Positions 8,601-10,664 of a stretch of 10,664 bases of DNA are shown piece by piece (positions within the stretch are counted from its first letter, which is position 1; the number at the start of each line of letters is the position of its first letter). Source of the stretch: DATEMK01 sp035275625 (GTDB lineage: Bacteria > Bacteroidota > Bacteroidia > AKYH767-A > OLB10); NCBI GenBank assembly GCA_035275625.1, contig DATEMK010000064.1, positions 1 through 10,664 on the forward strand, written 5' to 3'. The translations under genes were made by a program, and so were the position numbers. The notes below the pieces were generated by a model. The model was not told where the DNA came from. It was given only the letters and a program-made list of their open reading frames with translations, and did not search any database.

Positions 8601-8860
8601 GCGCTTCCTTAAACCCTAATCCTGTTCACAGCAATGCATATATTCAGATAACATTGCCTTCAAAAGAAAATATTTCCATACATGTTTTTGACGCATTAGG
8701 AAGAGCTGTAAAGTCACTTGTGGAAAACAGGGAGATGAATGCAGGACGAAATGAAATCAATTTTGATGTGTCATCTTTTACTCCCGGAATTTATTTTGTT
8801 AAAGTTGCCGGCAACGGAGATTCAAAAACGTTGAAGCTGGTGGTTGACAAGAGGAATTAA
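5618..8860 (+). CDS. T9SS-secreted PQQ-dependent sugar dehydrogenase-like protein (GSDH family) with PKD and Ig-like domains, copy 2
   Basis: This 1080-aa paralogue shares 45 of 54 residues with copy 1 over residues 84-137. A long basic n-region and hydrophobic core form the signal peptide (about 1-39, LNA before Q40); no later in-frame Met offers a shorter start. The GSDH propeller (about 48-542) has ESHSGGQLVFGSDG (192-205), STGDGA (210-215), GLRNPF (292-297) and GDVGWDTWED (321-330). H194, D213 and R294 match the expected catalytic trio. Where copy 1 has GGNYGWP, this protein has DQNFGWP (338-344), so the loop has diverged. Then come a PKD domain (about 545-633, WNFGD 583-587), the histidine-rich module (about 634-743, HHNNHQHPE), a PKD-like domain (744-826), two Ig-like repeats absent from copy 1 (about 827-906 and 907-985, each with a YxW..ksG/kNG-type core) and a T9SS type A sorting tail (about 992-1080, NPNPVHSN). 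It is likely exported and surface-attached or released. Substrate and electron acceptor are unknown. Confidence 0.88.
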   Translation: MQINYVEQSTAKKHFRKLSLFILSCIFCSLLFSGSYLNAQIFISNFNGQLFKTGFTEVEGLRFDKSGQIYVWEKGGKVWVVDTNGTKITTPILDISEEVGNWRDHGLNGFALDPDFETNGYFYLYYTVDRHYLMNYGTGSYNSLVNEYYNATIARVTRYTANSATNFTTVIPGSRLILVGENKKTGIPVLHESHSGGQLVFGSDGSLLISTGDGASYAFVDSGGGQSYWQQALTDTIMRNKENIGSFRSQLVDCLNGKILRVDPATGNGLPTNPYYDSSFPRAAKSRVWDLGLRNPFRMTLRPGTGVTDITAGDPGVLYIGDVGWDTWEDMNVSTGPDQNFGWPLFEGLTPAVGYTNVTTVVNKDAPNPLFGGSCTKQFFSFSDLLIQANLAPSFPNPCNASQQVSSATPHWVHTRPIIDWSHSQALTRTGTYNGNNASQISIGNAQSPIAGFDFIGNASVGGAWYEGTKYPFEFQNTYFHADYAQAWILNLKFHPDNTADSVKFFAANLGPVVDIEYNPKDEWLYYIKYPADIYKLVYTTSVNNPPVAIASQNVLYGGKPLQVNFTGNNSSDPENLPLTYSWNFGDGTPTSSFANPQHTFNPVTNNPIAFTVTLTVTDNIGQSDTTRLTVYVNDTPPQVNITSFTDGDLYTMSHYTNLPLQANVFDAESTDHFLSYTWQTFLHHNNHQHPEFADTNRITTTVITPIGCDGGITYYYRIQLTVTDPIGLSTTVEGNVYPSCDPPAPNFTANVTSVCAGQQVSFTDATTKFPDSWLWSFPGGNPSSSTLQNPTVTYSSSGTYNVSLTATNSRGSNSITKTGYILIYSKPQANISPSGTDSVCSKQPILLSANTGNNLTYQWLKSGINIAGATGATHNAVLGGNYKVRVTRSTTGCNTLSAGKLIVYRAITSTATPQGPVTFCAGDSVKISAGPGPSYTYHWRKNGAPIQGATSINYTAKTAGIYKVNVTEAHGCTKLSNGVTVTVNCREEDEAEFSASLNPNPVHSNAYIQITLPSKENISIHVFDALGRAVKSLVENREMNAGRNEINFDVSSFTPGIYFVKVAGNGDSKTLKLVVDKRN

Positions 8861-8933
8861 AAGCCATTTGTAAAATCAGCAGCAGCTATTATAAACAGGA
8901 TTTTGAACTTCCTGCTTCACAAGGTTTCTAAGT

Positions 8934-8955
8934 TATTTTTGAAAAGCTACTTTTG
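8934..8955 (+). promoter_or_regulatory. Two candidate -7 elements upstream of the small membrane protein gene
   Basis: TATTTTTG (8934-8941) and TACTTTTG (8948-8955) both match the Bacteroidota -7 consensus TAnnTTTG exactly, 14 bp apart, in the 168-bp gap before the ATG at 9029. They would give leaders of roughly 65-80 nt. A properly spaced -33 TTTG is not evident for either. Confidence 0.3.
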
Positions 8956-9028
8956 CGCCCCTGAATTCAGTGTAAAAATAAGACTGAATACATCCTTGCT
9001 TCATTAATTATTTTTAAAACTGCTAACC

Positions 9029-9298
9029 ATGTTATTCAAAAAATTAAACGCTTTCATTTATCTGCACGCATCAACTTTTGAGCTGATGGGAGTTATCATG
9101 CGTATCATAAGTTTCAGCCTTGTAAGCTGGCTGGGACCAAAGAGCCCCTTTATGTTTGTATGGGTATTTAATACAGCTGATGCCATCTTGCTCAGCTGGT
9201 GCGCAATACTGAAAAAAGATAAAGCCTATACTCTTTTAAACACTTTCTGGATTCTTGTAGGATTGGTAGGGATACTGAGGACTGCGGGGATGATTTAG
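9029..9298 (+). CDS. Small integral membrane protein, function unknown
   Basis: This 89-aa protein has three hydrophobic segments, about residues 18-36, 40-61 and 68-86, separated by short charged or Pro/Gly turns (GPKSP and KKDKA). It has no cleavable signal peptide: the N-terminus MLFKKLNAFIYL is basic and then hydrophobic, so an inner-membrane protein is expected. The C-terminal part (ILKKDKAYTLLNTFWILVGLVGIL) loosely recalls the small CBU_0592/YgjV-like membrane families, in which a polar-Leu-Leu-Asn segment precedes the last helix. That similarity is impressionistic, so no function is assigned. Supporting it as a gene are a plausible upstream promoter, an ATG start and a coherent membrane topology. 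It stands alone between copy 2 of the GSDH genes and the repeat array. Confidence 0.7.
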   Translation: MLFKKLNAFIYLHASTFELMGVIMRIISFSLVSWLGPKSPFMFVWVFNTADAILLSWCAILKKDKAYTLLNTFWILVGLVGILRTAGMI

Positions 9299-9346
9299 GT
9301 TTTTTAAATGTAATTGTTTTTTTTGGAGGCTAATAAACACAGGAAG

Positions 9347-9577
9347 GCTGACAGTTTTAAAAGGAAGGCTGTGAGTTATTAAATAAGAGCTGACAGTTAT
9401 TAAATTAATGCTGTGACTTATCAAATGAGGGCTGTAACTTGTTAAATTAACGCTGCGACTTATTAAATAAGAACTGTGATTTATCAAATTAATGCTGCGA
9501 CTTATCAAATAAGGGCTGTGACTTATCAAATAAATGCTGCGAGTTATCAAATAAGAGCTGTGACTTATCAAAAAAAA
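9347..9577. repeat. 21-bp tandem repeat array, 11 units, with 42-bp higher-order pattern
   Basis: Eleven contiguous units of exactly 21 bp start at 9347, 9368, 9389, 9410, 9431, 9452, 9473, 9494, 9515, 9536 and 9557, with no indels. The core reads GCTGYGACTTATCAAATAA. Unit 1 and the last bases of unit 11 are the most degenerate. Unit ends alternate between a purine type (AAGA, AAGG, GAGG) and a T-containing type (TTAAT, TTAAC, TAAAT) through units 2-10. From unit 5 on, TGCGA and TGTGA/TGTAA alternate in the same phase, so the true later unit is a 42-bp dimer. Many units contain TTAT-CAA-ATAA, a short dyad. 21 bp is two helical turns. The array has no spacers, so it is not CRISPR. One minus-strand frame stays open and gives a Ser/Ile/Leu heptad peptide, but this is judged non-coding. 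Confidence 0.93.
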
Positions 9578-9741
9578 GACCTAACAGTTGCTGTTTTTCG
9601 AGGAAATCATTGAAAGAGTGTTATTTACAATTGAACAAAAGTATCTTCATTCATTTTTATTTTGGTTTAAACAGTTTCCTATCAGTTTATAGCTTTTATT
9701 ATCCAGATAAGCTGTCTTTCCTATTAGCTTCTGTTTCGTTT

Positions 9742-9791
9742 TTGGTTTCTTAAGGTGTTCCGCAGGAACCGGAAGGTGTTGAAGAAACTGA
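9742..9791. repeat. Composite palindrome with 21-bp-spaced direct repeats
   Basis: GTTTCTT (9745-9751) and AAGAAAC (9782-9788) form an outer 7-bp inverted repeat, extendable by two G-T pairs and one A-T pair. Inside is a small hairpin GTTCC-GCA-GGAAC (9757-9769) and the octamer AAGGTGTT twice (9752-9759 and 9773-9780), exactly 21 bp apart. It lies just beyond the 3' end of the lipoprotein gene. There is no T-run on either strand next to the stem, so it is not a standard intrinsic terminator. A dispersed REP-like element is the most natural reading. Confidence 0.55.
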
Positions 9792-9814
9792 ATGGTGATA
9801 ATAGTTATACTGAT

Positions 9815-10168
9815 TTAAATAACAATTATGGTTCTTACCTCACAAATTTCAAGGGTATCTGTTATTTCTACAGTTGTTCCTGAAATTGTATAAGAAACTT
9901 TTATTACTCTTGATGTGGATGGGGGTATGATGGGAATATCCACACATTTTTGATCGCCTTTCTCACCATCAAAACTTTCAGAAGGCACAACAGGATTTCC
10001 TGTATAATAATCTTTTACTGTAAAAGAAATAGTAGTTTCATATTTTCTTCCCTGCTCAATACAGTATTGGCCGGTAAGATCTCTTTCGCAGGAATCTATA
10101 TCTTCTCTTTTACACGATGATGACAATAGAAGGATAAACCCAATGCTGATTTTTAATATTTTTTTCAT
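9815..10168 (-). CDS. Small cysteine-containing lipoprotein, function unknown
   Basis: This 117-aa protein starts with a lipoprotein signal peptide (MKKILKISIGFILLLSSS) followed by C19. The residues before the cysteine are all Ser, a slightly relaxed lipobox. After the lipidated Cys come K-R-E-D and a soluble domain rich in Thr, Ile and Val, consistent with beta structure. C27, C36, C75 and C109 could form two disulfides in the periplasm or at the surface. I recognise no family. The start codon is supported by the signal peptide and by spacing: it begins 5 bp after the stop of the upstream outer-membrane-type gene, so the two are probably cotranscribed. The TAA stop at 9815-9817 lies in the convergent repeat-bearing region. 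Confidence 0.8.
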   Translation of the reverse strand: MKKILKISIGFILLLSSSCKREDIDSCERDLTGQYCIEQGRKYETTISFTVKDYYTGNPVVPSESFDGEKGDQKCVDIPIIPPSTSRVIKVSYTISGTTVEITDTLEICEVRTIIVI

Positions 10169-10173
10169 AGTTA

Positions 10174-10664
10174 TTAAAATAAAATACCAATATTTAAATT
10201 AAAGCTTGAATAATTTGTAGAAGTGTATTCATTAAGAATTGACCATTCGTTAATAGATTGATGTTTATAATAAATAGTAAAAAGAAAATTTGGTTTTGAG
10301 AATGGTGAATGTAAAGACAATCCCAAATCATAAAAAGGATGTCCTCCACCGAAATTTTCAATGTATTCAACTTTTTCATGAACTGACAGTGGAGTGCCAA
10401 AATCCGCGAGACATGAAATACTCCACTCGTCTTCTGTTTTGAAACCCTTCTCTGAAAAATAATACTTGAATGAGAAAGAAAACGGAATGGTGTAAAAGGC
10501 ATCATAATTATCAACCCCTAAACATACTCCTAAGAAGAGTTGCGGATTTTTTTCCGGAACAAATCCAACAGAAACCCTGCTCGAAAAATAACGCCATTTT
10601 CTATTCAAGAGTGCACCTACTTCAGCCATCACGTGCACCGACAAGGATGATTCAATCTCGTCAT
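10174..10664 (-). CDS. Probable outer-membrane beta-barrel protein (partial, 5' end outside the window)
   Basis: The frame remains open to the right edge of the window, so the true start lies beyond it. Within the window a TTG at 10644 and an ATG at 10629 are possible internal starts, but residues upstream (DEIESSLSVHV) are equally plausible protein. The visible part, about 163 aa, consists of short amphipathic alternating stretches such as FSSRVSVGFV, FLGVCLGV, IPFSFSFKYYF, FYDLGLSL, FLFTIYY and FNLNIGILF. These are separated by polar turns, and the protein ends in a terminal Phe, the usual finish of an outer-membrane barrel. No specific family is recognisable. Its stop is 5 bp from the start of the lipoprotein gene, suggesting a two-gene envelope operon. 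Confidence 0.65.
   Translation of the reverse strand, partial: DEIESSLSVHVMAEVGALLNRKWRYFSSRVSVGFVPEKNPQLFLGVCLGVDNYDAFYTIPFSFSFKYYFSEKGFKTEDEWSISCLADFGTPLSVHEKVEYIENFGGGHPFYDLGLSLHSPFSKPNFLFTIYYKHQSINEWSILNEYTSTNYSSFNLNIGILF

Larger units (their letters stand above)
9299..9814. other. Convergent intergenic region with repeat array
   Basis: The 516 bp between the 3' ends of the small membrane protein gene (plus) and the lipoprotein gene (minus) contain no convincing gene. It holds the 21-bp tandem array (9347-9577) and a composite palindrome/direct-repeat element (9742-9791). The rest (9578-9741) is A/T-rich sequence in which I see nothing further except a weak AACAG-TTG-CTGTT stem at 9583-9595. 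Both flanking genes point into it, so any function is more likely at transcript ends or at the DNA level than as a promoter. Confidence 0.65.

Noticed and set aside
8896..8914. Terminator hairpin after the second GSDH gene (CAGGA...TCCTG)
   Set aside because: The stem is only 5 bp with a 9-nt loop and no T-run follows, so it is not a convincing intrinsic terminator.
9236..9571. Minus-strand open frame of 111 codons across the tandem array, giving a Ser/Ile/Leu heptad-repeat peptide
   Set aside because: It is open only because the 21-bp unit lacks stops in that one frame. It has no ATG start (TTG only), overlaps the 3' end of the membrane-protein gene, and its non-repeat tail is unlike a normal protein.
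9347..9577. CRISPR array
   Set aside because: The units are contiguous 21-bp tandem repeats with no unique spacers, and no cas genes are nearby.
9583..9599. Terminator from AACAG-TTG-CTGTT followed by TTT
   Set aside because: A 5-bp A/T-containing stem with a 3-nt loop and a short T-run is too weak to call on sequence alone.
10194..10514. Overlapping 106-codon minus-strand frame inside the barrel gene
   Set aside because: It is a shifted frame of the partial barrel gene; its translation lacks the amphipathic pattern and has no independent start context.

Overview
The window looks like chromosomal DNA from a member of the Bacteroidota. Two large proteins end in a C-terminal sorting domain of the type IX secretion system (T9SS), which is essentially confined to that phylum. 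Gene starts lack a Shine-Dalgarno sequence and sit behind A/T-rich leaders, and several leaders carry the Bacteroidota -7 promoter element TAnnTTTG. I cannot name a genus.

Layout. Positions 22-1419 (minus) encode the tRNA-modification GTPase MnmE. Divergently from it, 1520-2401 (plus) encodes the alpha subunit of succinyl-CoA synthetase, SucD. A 401-bp gene-free stretch (2402-2802) follows, holding a small repeat and a possible promoter region. The centre (2803-8860) is a tandem pair of large, paralogous, secreted beta-propeller proteins of the glucose/sorbosone dehydrogenase (GSDH, PQQ-dependent sugar dehydrogenase) family. Both have signal peptide, propeller, PKD domain, a histidine-rich module, a second PKD-like domain and a T9SS tail; the second also has two Ig-like domains. 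Next is a small membrane protein (9029-9298). A 516-bp convergent intergenic region (9299-9814) contains an eleven-unit, 21-bp tandem array and a separate palindrome/direct-repeat element. The right end carries a minus-strand gene pair: a probable outer-membrane beta-barrel protein cut by the window edge, followed after 5 bp by a small cysteine-containing lipoprotein.

How it fits together. MnmE and SucD are housekeeping genes that only share a divergent promoter region. The GSDH pair is the functional centre: two differently decorated extracellular copies of one fold, probably oxidising sugars or polyols at the cell surface if PQQ is available. The histidine residue, aspartate and arginine expected of the catalytic site are present in both. 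The right-end pair looks like a small envelope operon of unknown role.

I did not find a clear, wholly new multi-gene system. The items most worth a second look are the 21/42-bp array, the GC-rich palindrome inserted in frame in the T9SS tail of the first GSDH protein, and the histidine-rich module shared by the two paralogues.
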